Position numbers and translations under genes: made by a program
In this document: positions 25,480 through 33,448 of the stretch, in pieces
Numbering within the stretch: position 1 is the stretch's first letter
How the letters are laid out: each line of letters starts with the position of its first letter
Assembly: GCA_000421065.1 (NCBI GenBank)
Contig: ATWD01000001.1
Location: 4,456,001-4,520,000, forward strand
Length of the DNA: 64,000 nt
From: Acidobacteriaceae bacterium TAA 166
GTDB lineage: Bacteria; Acidobacteriota; Terriglobia; Terriglobales; Acidobacteriaceae
Direction of reading: 5' to 3'
The notes under the pieces: model-generated
Told to the model about the DNA's origin: nothing
The model's database searches: none
What the model saw: the letters and a program-made list of their open reading frames with translations, nothing else

Positions 25480-26784
25480 TTGAAACGTTGGCTGCGAGTA
25501 CGGTACTTCCTGGCGTTCTGGCTGTTTGTTCTCAGCGGAGTCGCGTTTCTTGACCGTACCAATCTCGCCATCGCCGGCCTTCAGATCAGCAATGAGTATG
25601 GACTCGGCAACCAGCGGCTGGGCTGGATTTTCAGTGCCTTCCTCATCGGCTATGCAGGCTTCCAGCTTCCTGCCGGATGGCTGGCCGCGCGCTTCGGCCC
25701 CCGCCGGGTCCTGACCCTCGGCGTCGTCTTCTGGGGACTTGCGACCATCGCAACCGCTCTTCTCCCCGTCGGAATCCGCGACGTCGTCCTTCTTCTCATC
25801 TTCATCCGGTTTCTTCTGGGCGCGGGGGAGAGCGTCATCTACCCGGCGGCCAACCAATTTGTGGCGCGCTGGGTCCCCATGCAGGAGCGCGGTTTTATCA
25901 ACGGGCTGATCTTCGCGGGGGTCGGCGCCGGGAGCGGTCTGACCCCTCCCCTGCTCACCTGGCTGATTACGCACCACGGCTGGCGCGCCGCCTTCTGGTT
26001 CAGCGCGGCCGTCGGCTTCGCAGTGGGCGCCGTATGGTGGCAGATGGCGCGGGATACTCCCGAGGAGCATCCCGCCATGTTTCCTGCGGAGCTGAAGGAG
26101 ATCCGGGACGGTCTCTCCTTTATCCCTCAGCCCTCGTCCCCGGATCCGGCCTCTTCGACGCCCAGGATCTCCTGGGCGGCTATCTTCAGCCGCCGGGATC
26201 TTGCGGTCCTGATGTTCGGATACTTCTGCTTCGGGTATGTGGCCTGGATCTTCTACAGCTGGTTCTTCCTCTACCTGGCGCAGGCCCGGGGCTTCGATCT
26301 TCGGTCGAGTGCCCTGTTCGCCATGCTGCCCTTTCTGTTGATCACGGTCGGCTGCCTGATCGGAGGAGCCCTGAGTGACCGCCTGACCGCACGATATGGT
26401 CTGTGGGTCGGCCGCTGCGGACTGGCGGCGATGGCTCTGCTGACCTCGGCGATCCTGCTCGTCCTCGGATCCCAGCTCCACCAACCGCAGCTGGCGTGCG
26501 TCGTCCTTTCCCTCGCCGCCGGAACCCTCTATCTTTCACAGAGTTCCTTCTGGTCGGTCTCAGTAGATATCGCGGGACGAAGCTCGGCGGTCTTCTCCAG
26601 CATGGTCAATATGGGGGGCCAGATCGGGGGAGCCCTGACCGCCTCGCTGACCCCGTGGATCGCACAGCGCTATGGCTGGACGACCTCTTTCGCGGTCTCG
26701 GCGGTCCTCGCCGTGCTTGGCGCGCTCTGCTGGCTCACGGTTCACCCGGAAAATCCTTTGGACGAAAATTTGACAGTCGTTTAA
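25480..26784 (+). CDS. MFS transporter, ACS/hexuronate type (copy 1), TTG start
   Basis: A 434-residue inner-membrane transporter with twelve predicted helices. The first helix region (LAFWLFVLSGVAFLDRTNLA) has the DRTNL motif of anion:cation symporters such as ExuT, and the MFS loop 2-3 motif is GWLAARFGPRR. The only start before an in-frame stop is TTG at 25480, with GAGGGA six bases upstream. From its place after the pectin genes it probably imports unsaturated or deoxy-hexuronates. A near-identical paralogue is at 44646. Confidence 0.9.
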   Translation: MKRWLRVRYFLAFWLFVLSGVAFLDRTNLAIAGLQISNEYGLGNQRLGWIFSAFLIGYAGFQLPAGWLAARFGPRRVLTLGVVFWGLATIATALLPVGIRDVVLLLIFIRFLLGAGESVIYPAANQFVARWVPMQERGFINGLIFAGVGAGSGLTPPLLTWLITHHGWRAAFWFSAAVGFAVGAVWWQMARDTPEEHPAMFPAELKEIRDGLSFIPQPSSPDPASSTPRISWAAIFSRRDLAVLMFGYFCFGYVAWIFYSWFFLYLAQARGFDLRSSALFAMLPFLLITVGCLIGGALSDRLTARYGLWVGRCGLAAMALLTSAILLVLGSQLHQPQLACVVLSLAAGTLYLSQSSFWSVSVDIAGRSSAVFSSMVNMGGQIGGALTASLTPWIAQRYGWTTSFAVSAVLAVLGALCWLTVHPENPLDENLTVV

Positions 26785-26831
26785 CTTTTTGTTGCAGTTA
26801 TGACAAGCCTGTGAAGCTGCGATCATAAACC

Positions 26832-28118
26832 GTGCCAACCCAGCCACATCACGTTTCGGTGTGCGCAGGACGGGAGGGCTCTCTCCCGCCGTCTCTGCCG
26901 TCTGCCTGTTGTCGCGTCCCGACGATGGTTCTGGCCGTCTTCGTCTTGCTGCCTGGTTGTCGACTCGAGGCCCAGAAGCCGCCCCCGCCCCCTCCTCCCA
27001 CCGGCAGCTATATCGCCAAGAACTCCTCCGGCTCCCCATGGCTCTCCGCCTCGCACGGGACCACTCCAGAGCCTACGCGCATCGATCTCGAGCCCGGACA
27101 GCCGGACGTCGTCATTCTCTTCGATAAGGGAGGTTCCCAGGACGCCTCCCAGGGCGAGATGCGGTATCGCCTCCTGGGATATGACTCCGAATGGAAGCAC
27201 ACCCCCTTCCGCGCCGCGCACTACAGCCAGCTCACCCCCGGCAGCTATCAGCTCGAGGTGCAGGAGCGGCCAACCGCAAGCGCGGAGTGGCTCTCCCGTG
27301 TCATCACCCTCTCCATCGGCCCGCGTCCGGAGATGTACCAGACCTGGTATTTCTACCTCGGCCTGCTGCTGCTCGCCATCGTGCTGCCCGCCTATCTCTA
27401 CCGCCGCCGGGTCCAGATGATGAAGGGCCACATCGGCGTCGTGCTTGAGGAGCGCAACCGTATCGCGCGCGAGTGCCACGACACCCTGATGGCCGGTTTT
27501 GCGGCGATCTCCTGGCAGCTCGAGGCCACCTCCAAGCTCTTTCACGACGGCAATCTCGACATGACCCCCGCGGCCAAGTCCTGCGAACTGGCCCGCAGCA
27601 TGGTCTCCCACTGCCAGGCCGAGGCCCGCCGCATCATCTGGGATCTGCGCGACACCGACGAGATCACCAACTTCCTCTCGCAGGCTCTGGCCCGGACCCT
27701 GGCGGCTAACCACCTGCGCGAATCCATCGCGACCGTCCTCGACGTCGAAGGCGACGAGCCACCGCTGCCCCCAGGCTGCGTCCACCACCTTGTCTGCATC
27801 GGGCAGGAGGCCATCACCAACGCCATCCGCCACGCCGATCCCACCAGCATCATCGTTCGCCTGAAGTACGACAGCGACTCCCTCTTCCTCTCTATCCAGG
27901 ACAATGGCCGCGGCTTCTATTCCGCTGATCGTTCCGCATCGCGGCACGGCCACTTCGGAATTCCCGTCATGGAAGAGCGAACCCGCAAGCTCGGAGGAAC
28001 CTTCCGGCTCCAGACCGAGATCGGCGGTGGGACTGAGGTCACGGTATGGGTTCCCTTCAACGCAATGCAGCTCCCTGGAAATCAGGAACATCACGTTATA
28101 CGGTGGATCGGCATATGA
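26832..28118 (+). CDS. Sensor histidine kinase with Y_Y_Y domain, HisKA_3 type
   Basis: Membrane sensor of 428 residues. It has an N-terminal hydrophobic segment with LPGC (possible lipobox or membrane helix), a periplasmic Y_Y_Y domain ('MRYRLLGYDSEWKHTPFRAA', 'LTPGSYQLEVQ'), a membrane helix (YLGLLLLAIVLPAYLY), then the H-box 'ERNRIARECHDTLMAGF' and an ATPase domain ('GQEAITNAIRHADPT', 'DNGRGF', 'HFGIPVMEERTRKLGG'). The propeller that normally precedes Y_Y_Y in such sensors is missing. It is translationally coupled (ATGA) to the response regulator. The GTG start at 26832 lacks a clear RBS and is uncertain. Confidence 0.87.
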   Translation: MPTQPHHVSVCAGREGSLPPSLPSACCRVPTMVLAVFVLLPGCRLEAQKPPPPPPPTGSYIAKNSSGSPWLSASHGTTPEPTRIDLEPGQPDVVILFDKGGSQDASQGEMRYRLLGYDSEWKHTPFRAAHYSQLTPGSYQLEVQERPTASAEWLSRVITLSIGPRPEMYQTWYFYLGLLLLAIVLPAYLYRRRVQMMKGHIGVVLEERNRIARECHDTLMAGFAAISWQLEATSKLFHDGNLDMTPAAKSCELARSMVSHCQAEARRIIWDLRDTDEITNFLSQALARTLAANHLRESIATVLDVEGDEPPLPPGCVHHLVCIGQEAITNAIRHADPTSIIVRLKYDSDSLFLSIQDNGRGFYSADRSASRHGHFGIPVMEERTRKLGGTFRLQTEIGGGTEVTVWVPFNAMQLPGNQEHHVIRWIGI

Positions 28119-28738
28119 AACAGATACGCGTGCTCCTCATCGAGGATCACTTCCTGGCCCGCATGGCCCTGCACTCTGTTCTCTCTGGCCACTCGCAGAT
28201 CCGCATCATCGGTGAGGCCTCGGACGGCGAGGCCGGCATCGTGATGTACCGGCAGCACCGTCCCGACGTCGTCGTCCTCGACCTTCGTCTGCCCCGCGTC
28301 AGCGGCTTCGAGGTCATCATCGAGCTCCGGAAGGAGTTTCCCTCCGCCCGCATCGTCGTCCTCTCCAACTACACCGGCAGCGAGGACATCTATCGCGCCG
28401 TGCGCAGCGGAGCCATGGCCTACCTCACCAAGGACGCCAGCGGCGAAGAGCTGCTGAATGCGATCCAGAACGTCGACCGCGGCCTGCGGTATCTCCCTCA
28501 CGTGGCTTTGGACCGGCTCGCCGAACGCATGCCTTCGGTCGAGCTGACCCCGCGAGAATCTGAGGTCCTGGCCTGCATCACCCAGGGCCGCAGCAACCGC
28601 GAGATCGCCGAAGAGCTCCGCATCGCCGAAAAGACCGTACGGATCCACGTCAGCTCCGTACTCGACAAGATGGGTGCGCGTGATCGCACCCAGGCAACGA
28701 TTTATGCTCTGCAACGCGGTTTAATCCACCTGGACTGA
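28115..28738 (+). CDS. NarL/LuxR-family response regulator
   Basis: DNA-binding response regulator of 207 residues, partner of the kinase just upstream (4-nt overlap). The receiver domain has the phospho-acceptor Asp in 'VVVLDLRLPRVSGFE' and Lys in 'AYLTKDASGEE'. The C-terminal LuxR helix-turn-helix is 'LTPRESEVLACITQGRSNRE' with 'EKTVRIHVSSVLDKMGARDR'. It likely controls the adjacent transporter and TonB-dependent receptor genes, but no binding site can be named. Confidence 0.93.
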   Translation: MKQIRVLLIEDHFLARMALHSVLSGHSQIRIIGEASDGEAGIVMYRQHRPDVVVLDLRLPRVSGFEVIIELRKEFPSARIVVLSNYTGSEDIYRAVRSGAMAYLTKDASGEELLNAIQNVDRGLRYLPHVALDRLAERMPSVELTPRESEVLACITQGRSNREIAEELRIAEKTVRIHVSSVLDKMGARDRTQATIYALQRGLIHLD

Positions 28739-28952
28739 ATGCCTGTCCGGTTCAGCGAACCGAGCACAATAGGGCATTCGCCTTAAATAGTGCCATGGCA
28801 ACAGCCTGATGACAGGTCATCTTTACAGTAGTGAAATAAACCCACTCTAATAACTTTCGGAGCCGGCACAAAGGCCAACCCGGTTCTGTACGCGGATCCT
28901 CTCGAAGCCTCAAAACACCGGTATTTCCCATCCGGAATGATAGGAGATTTTT

Positions 28953-31900
28953 GTGAAGAGAGCATTACTGTGTTGTCTACTGCTTCTATCGGCCGCTCCA
29001 GCGGCCCTTATGGCTCAGGTCGCAAATAATACATCGCTGGTCGGAACGGTCGTCGATTCGACTGGCCAGGTGGTCGCCGGAGCCCATGTCACCGGAACCA
29101 ACCAGGCGACCAAGGTTACCTACTCGGGAGACACCAACGGGGAAGGCTACTACTCGATCCCCTACGTCGCTCCCGGAACCTACGACGTCAGCGTAGAGAT
29201 GAACGGCTTCCAGAAGAGCGTCACCTCGGGCGTCATCGTGACCATCAACCTCGCCGTTCGTACGGACGTCACCCTGCAGGTCGGTTCGACCACTTCGTCG
29301 GTAACCGTCTCGGCCGCGACCGCGGCGCTCTCGACTGACGACGCCGTGCTTGGTGAGACGATCGACCAGGGCAAGGTCGAGAATCTGCCCATGAACGGCC
29401 GCCACGCCCTGGATCTCGCCGCGACCGCGTCGAATATCCAGGTCAGCACCACCAATCCGTTCATCGGAAACCCTCCAGGAGCGAGCGCCATCGGCGCCGG
29501 TACCCGCGCGGTTAACAATAGCCTTACGCTTGACGGCATCACCATCATGAACAACCTGGGCTCAACCTCTTCGGTTTCGCCCAACCCCGACGCCCTCGGC
29601 GCAGTTCAGACCCAGAACGGAAACTATACCGCACAGTACGGAAATTACATGGGTGTCCATATCGACATGGTCACCAAGAGCGGCACCAACCAGTTCCACG
29701 GCACCGCCTACGACTACATCCAGAACGATGCTCTTAATGCTAAGTCGTGGTTCGGTAAGCCGGGCCAGCCCAAGAATCTGCTTCGCTATAACCAGTTCGG
29801 TGGGGTCATCACCGGCCCTGTCATCATTCCTGGACTTTATAACGGCAGGGACAAAACCTTCTTTACCGGCTCCTACGAGGGCCTGCGCGACAACTTCGGC
29901 ACCACGACGCTGTCGACGGTCATGACCGATGCCATGCGCGGCGGAGATTTCTCCGCACTTGGGAAGCCGTTGAAGAATCCTTACACCGGAGCTCTCTATC
30001 CTGGCAACATCATTCCGATCGATCAGATCTCTCCCCAGGCTCAGAGAGCCTTCCAGTATCTGACGTCTCCGACACAGCCTGGAGCCGTAAACAACTTCAA
30101 CAATAATGTTCCCTCGAACGTCTCGATGGATCAGACTGTCGATCGTGTTGACGAGAGTATTGGCGACAAGATCCGTATTTTCGGTCGCTTCGCCTGGCAG
30201 CAGATCAACTCCGAGAGCGGTGCGGTCAACCCTGTGTCCAACGCTTACGCTCCTACCAAAGCGCGGAACGGAGCCATCGGCTACACCCACACCATCACCC
30301 CAAACCTTGTCAACGATGCTCGCTTCGGCTTTAACGTCCTCACGACGAATCAGCTTAACTTCTTCTACGTCAACGGACCAAAGGACGCTGGTAGCCAACT
30401 GGGAATCCCCGGATTCACCTCCGATGTGACCGCCAACAACCCCGGTCTTCCGACTATCAACATTACCGGCTATCAGGGAACCGCCGGTGAAGATGGAACG
30501 AATTGGTTCCAGAGTGACCGTACCCTTCAAGGCTACGATCAGATCAGCTGGACCCACGGCAAGCACAGCATCATGGCTGGCATCGATCTCCGCAAGCTGA
30601 CCATCGGACGCGCCGCGCAGAACGGTCCGCGTGGAACGTTCACCTTTGACGGAACCTACACTGGGGATGGAGCGGCCGACTTCTTCCTTGGTGCAGCGCG
30701 TTCTTCGATTACCCCCTATTTCCAGATCAAAGGATCGGTTGGCCAGTGGCGCGATGGTTTCTTCGTGCAGGACACCTGGCAGGCACGGCCGAATCTCACC
30801 TTGCAATACGGTCTTCGGTACGAGCTTCCGACCGTCGCCTACAGCTTGAACGGTATTGGCCGCATCCTGAACTCGGACTATAGCGCGCTCATCCCGGCGA
30901 GTTCCGCAACGTCGGCGCAGAACTACGATCCGGTCCCTGGATTCAAATTCACCGGCCCGAACCACAACAACTGGGCTCCTCGTTTCGGCCTCTCCTATCG
31001 TGCGACGGATAAGATCGTCGTCCGTGCCGGCGGCGGTATCTACTACAACGCGAACCACCTGAACGCCTTCACCCTTTCGAGCACCAACTATCCGTTCTCC
31101 GCGGCCACCAACTATAACGGCCCGTCATCTGGAGCTCCTACCATCACGCTCGGGAACCCGACCGGTGGATCCACCACAGCGACAACGTTCAATGCGTTCA
31201 CCGATAACAACTATCTGCCCACGCCTCGCCTCTATCAGTGGAATGTCGATACGGGAGTTGAGATCTGGCATAACGCCGGCTTCGAGCTCCAGTACCTTGG
31301 ATCGCGTGGCATCCACCTCGATGAGAGCTACTATCCCAACACGCCGGAACCTGGCCCTGGCAGCGTAACGGACCGTCGTCCCTTTCAGCAGTGGTCTACC
31401 ATTCGCCAAATCCAGAACGACAGCTTCTCGACTTACCATGGCTTGACTGCGATTCTGCGTCAGCGTCTCTCCCACGGCCTGAGCATGAACCTGGGTTATA
31501 CCTGGTCCCATGCCATGGATACCTCCGCCGATTCCAACGGTGGTGGAAGTGCGATGTATCAGGGACACCTGAAGCTGGACTATGGCAATGCGAACTGGGA
31601 CATCCGCAACCGCTTCGTCGGCAGCATTACCTATCAGCTGCCCGATCTGGCAGGAGACAAGTTCTGGGAGCGTGAAGTACTTGGAGGATGGCAGGCGAAC
31701 GGTATCATCACCTTCCAGTCCGGAATGCCAATGAATGTCACTCTAGCAACTGATGTCGCCAACATCGGAACGTCGGGAGTCGGACCGCAGAGGCCGAGCT
31801 TCGTCCATATCGCTAAAGCAAACTGCAGCCGTGGGTCATATATTCGTGGCAATGCAAGCTGTATCGACGCTTCAGCGTATGCACAGCCGGCCGCGTTTAC

Positions 31901-32156
31901 CTTCGGCAACGTTCACCGCAATGCTGTTCAAGGCCCCGGATACGAGAACGTCAACTTCTCGCTGTTCAAGAACTTTGAGATCCACGAGGATGTCAAGTTC
32001 CAGTTTCGCGTCGAGACGTTCAACCTCTTCAACCATCCCAGCCCGGCCAACCCGAGCGCTGGGAACCTCGCTCTAGGAAGCTCCAGCTTCGGAACCATCA
32101 CCACGGTTCAGGGGGCATCGCGTGTGATCCAGCTTGCGGGCAAGATCAACTTCTAA
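28953..32156 (+). CDS. TonB-dependent receptor, Oar-like (copy 1), GTG start
   Basis: Outer-membrane receptor of 1067 residues: signal peptide (RALLCCLLLLSAAPAALMAQ), N-terminal carboxypeptidase-regulatory-like Ig domain ('GTVVDSTGQVVAGAHVTGTN', 'YVAPGTYDVSVEMNGF'), plug domain, and a large beta-barrel ending with an aromatic terminal strand (LAGKINF). It starts at GTG 28953 after TAGGAGA. No SusD-like partner is adjacent, as is usual for Acidobacteriota. Substrate is unknown; the location suggests a plant-derived oligosaccharide or acid. Confidence 0.93.
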   Translation: MKRALLCCLLLLSAAPAALMAQVANNTSLVGTVVDSTGQVVAGAHVTGTNQATKVTYSGDTNGEGYYSIPYVAPGTYDVSVEMNGFQKSVTSGVIVTINLAVRTDVTLQVGSTTSSVTVSAATAALSTDDAVLGETIDQGKVENLPMNGRHALDLAATASNIQVSTTNPFIGNPPGASAIGAGTRAVNNSLTLDGITIMNNLGSTSSVSPNPDALGAVQTQNGNYTAQYGNYMGVHIDMVTKSGTNQFHGTAYDYIQNDALNAKSWFGKPGQPKNLLRYNQFGGVITGPVIIPGLYNGRDKTFFTGSYEGLRDNFGTTTLSTVMTDAMRGGDFSALGKPLKNPYTGALYPGNIIPIDQISPQAQRAFQYLTSPTQPGAVNNFNNNVPSNVSMDQTVDRVDESIGDKIRIFGRFAWQQINSESGAVNPVSNAYAPTKARNGAIGYTHTITPNLVNDARFGFNVLTTNQLNFFYVNGPKDAGSQLGIPGFTSDVTANNPGLPTINITGYQGTAGEDGTNWFQSDRTLQGYDQISWTHGKHSIMAGIDLRKLTIGRAAQNGPRGTFTFDGTYTGDGAADFFLGAARSSITPYFQIKGSVGQWRDGFFVQDTWQARPNLTLQYGLRYELPTVAYSLNGIGRILNSDYSALIPASSATSAQNYDPVPGFKFTGPNHNNWAPRFGLSYRATDKIVVRAGGGIYYNANHLNAFTLSSTNYPFSAATNYNGPSSGAPTITLGNPTGGSTTATTFNAFTDNNYLPTPRLYQWNVDTGVEIWHNAGFELQYLGSRGIHLDESYYPNTPEPGPGSVTDRRPFQQWSTIRQIQNDSFSTYHGLTAILRQRLSHGLSMNLGYTWSHAMDTSADSNGGGSAMYQGHLKLDYGNANWDIRNRFVGSITYQLPDLAGDKFWEREVLGGWQANGIITFQSGMPMNVTLATDVANIGTSGVGPQRPSFVHIAKANCSRGSYIRGNASCIDASAYAQPAAFTFGNVHRNAVQGPGYENVNFSLFKNFEIHEDVKFQFRVETFNLFNHPSPANPSAGNLALGSSSFGTITTVQGASRVIQLAGKINF

Positions 32157-32175
32157 CCTCACATGAAATAAAACC

Positions 32176-32208
32176 AAGAAGCCGCCGGATATGCTCTGGC
32201 GGCTTCTT
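32176..32208 (+). terminator. Rho-independent terminator after TonB-dependent receptor 1
   Basis: AAGAAGCCGCC pairs with GGCGGCTTCTT across an 11-base loop and is followed by TCTGTCTT. It lies 20 bases after the stop codon. Confidence 0.85.
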
Positions 32209-32256
32209 TCTGTCTTCAAGCTTCAAGTAGCATGGTCCTAGTTCTTTGGAGAGAAA

Positions 32257-33039
32257 ATGTCTTCCGCACCTTCATCCCTGTTTCTGCGCCTTCGCACCGT
32301 AACCACCGTCGCCGTCGTCGCCGCCTCCGCCCTGACCATCACCCACATCGTTCGCGCCGATGCTCCTAAGACCGCGGCCGACTACACCGCCGATCCTGCC
32401 GGCATGATCGACGCCTACCGCCACGTCGAGGCCGCCTCCGTCTCCGATGCCATCGAGCAGAGCCTGCACGTGAAGACCTACATGTCGCACCGCATGCAGT
32501 CCATCTTCCCCACAAAGTTCGCCGGCACCGCGCTTACCGTGAAGCTGGTCAAGGTCGAGAATCACGACCCCAACGCTCTCTCCGGAATGCTTAGCGCTAT
32601 CGACTCCGGCGGTCCCGGATCGGTCTATGTCATGAAGGTGGAAGATGGCGCCGACATCGCCGGCATGGGCGGACTGATGGGAACAGCCATGTTCGCCCGC
32701 GGCTTCGCTGGAGCCGTCGTCGACGGCGGCGTCCGCGACCTTCCGCAGCTCAAGAAGATCGGCTTCCCCGTCTACGCGCTCGGTCCCGTGCCCTCCACCT
32801 CGGTCGGCCACTACAAGTTCGGCGGCGTCAACATCCCCATCGACTGTGACGGTGTGAAGGTCAACCCCAACGACATCATCGTCGCCGACCAGGACGGCGT
32901 CGTCGTCGTCCCCCGCGAGCACGCCGCCGACATCCTCGTCCTTGCGCAGAAGCTCGACAACAGTGAGCACTCCATGTATCCCTACATCGAGAAGTTCCAC
33001 TCCATCGTCGAGGCGGTGAAGCAGTTCGGAAGAATCTAA
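32257..33039 (+). CDS. Exported RraA/HMG-aldolase-like protein
   Basis: A 260-residue RraA-family protein: class II pyruvate aldolases such as 4-hydroxy-4-methyl-2-oxoglutarate aldolase, or RNase E inhibitors. Unusually it has a signal peptide (residues ~10-35, ending IVRA-DAPK). The fold motifs are clear: 'ASVSDAI', 'FARGFAGAVVDGGVRDLPQL', 'PVYALG' and 'IIVADQDGVVVVPREHA'. In the aldolase motif RDxxE/D the last acidic residue is Gln (RDLPQ), so metal binding may be altered. It lies alone between two TonB-dependent receptors, with GGAGAG before the ATG. An extracytoplasmic aldolase or lyase role is inferred. Confidence 0.85.
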   Translation: MSSAPSSLFLRLRTVTTVAVVAASALTITHIVRADAPKTAADYTADPAGMIDAYRHVEAASVSDAIEQSLHVKTYMSHRMQSIFPTKFAGTALTVKLVKVENHDPNALSGMLSAIDSGGPGSVYVMKVEDGADIAGMGGLMGTAMFARGFAGAVVDGGVRDLPQLKKIGFPVYALGPVPSTSVGHYKFGGVNIPIDCDGVKVNPNDIIVADQDGVVVVPREHAADILVLAQKLDNSEHSMYPYIEKFHSIVEAVKQFGRI

Positions 33040-33074
33040 ACTACTTCTCAATCAAGAAAATCTTTAACTTCAAA

Positions 33075-33113
33075 CCTAGGGGACCTATCGCATTTATCGA
33101 TAGGTCCCCTAGG
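33075..33113 (+). terminator. Strong hairpin after the RraA-like gene
   Basis: CCTAGGGGACCTATCG and CGATAGGTCCCCTAGG form a perfect 16-bp stem around CATTTAT. The T-run is poor (TCGTTTG), so it may act as a transcript-stabilising or imperfect terminator structure. Confidence 0.7.
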
Positions 33114-33133
33114 TCGTTTGGGGGGGCACAAGG

Positions 33134-33177
33134 AAGACGCTGCCGCGCAGTGGGCTCGGCCCGAAGGCCATTGTCTT
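33134..33177. repeat. Intergenic palindromic element, copy 6 (short, diverged)
   Basis: GACGCTGCCGCGCAGTGGGC followed by TCGGCCCGAAGGCCATTGTC: left tip joined to right end, interior lost, several mismatches. It sits in the 409-base gap (33040-33448) before the second TonB-dependent receptor, together with a hairpin and a shared palindrome. Confidence 0.65.
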
Positions 33178-33201
33178 GAATAAGTCGATTTAGCCTCAGG
33201 A

Positions 33202-33221
33202 TATAGGCTATCTGGCCTACT
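33202..33221. promoter_or_regulatory. 20-nt motif shared with 40398-40417 (candidate operator A)
   Basis: TATAGGCTATCTGGCCTACT contains an imperfect dyad TAGGCnAnnTnGCCTA. It matches the copy upstream of the first amidohydrolase at 17 of 20 positions. It lies 228 bases before the second TonB-dependent receptor start. Confidence 0.5.
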
Positions 33222-33448
33222 ACAGCTGGGGACATTTGACTGTAGCCAGTAACATCGCATTTACTTTACGATCCATTCACTACTAAGTTGCTTCTGTTTT
33301 TCTCCCCGCAGAGCGGTCTCGCCCCGTGTCGACGCTCACCGAGAGAAGCTACTCCCATGGATGCCTGAAACCCTCAACGGCCCAAGAGAAGGCCTGCATA
33401 ACGATCCGGCACCGCTTATCGAAAATTCGATGAAGTAGGAGACCTTTC

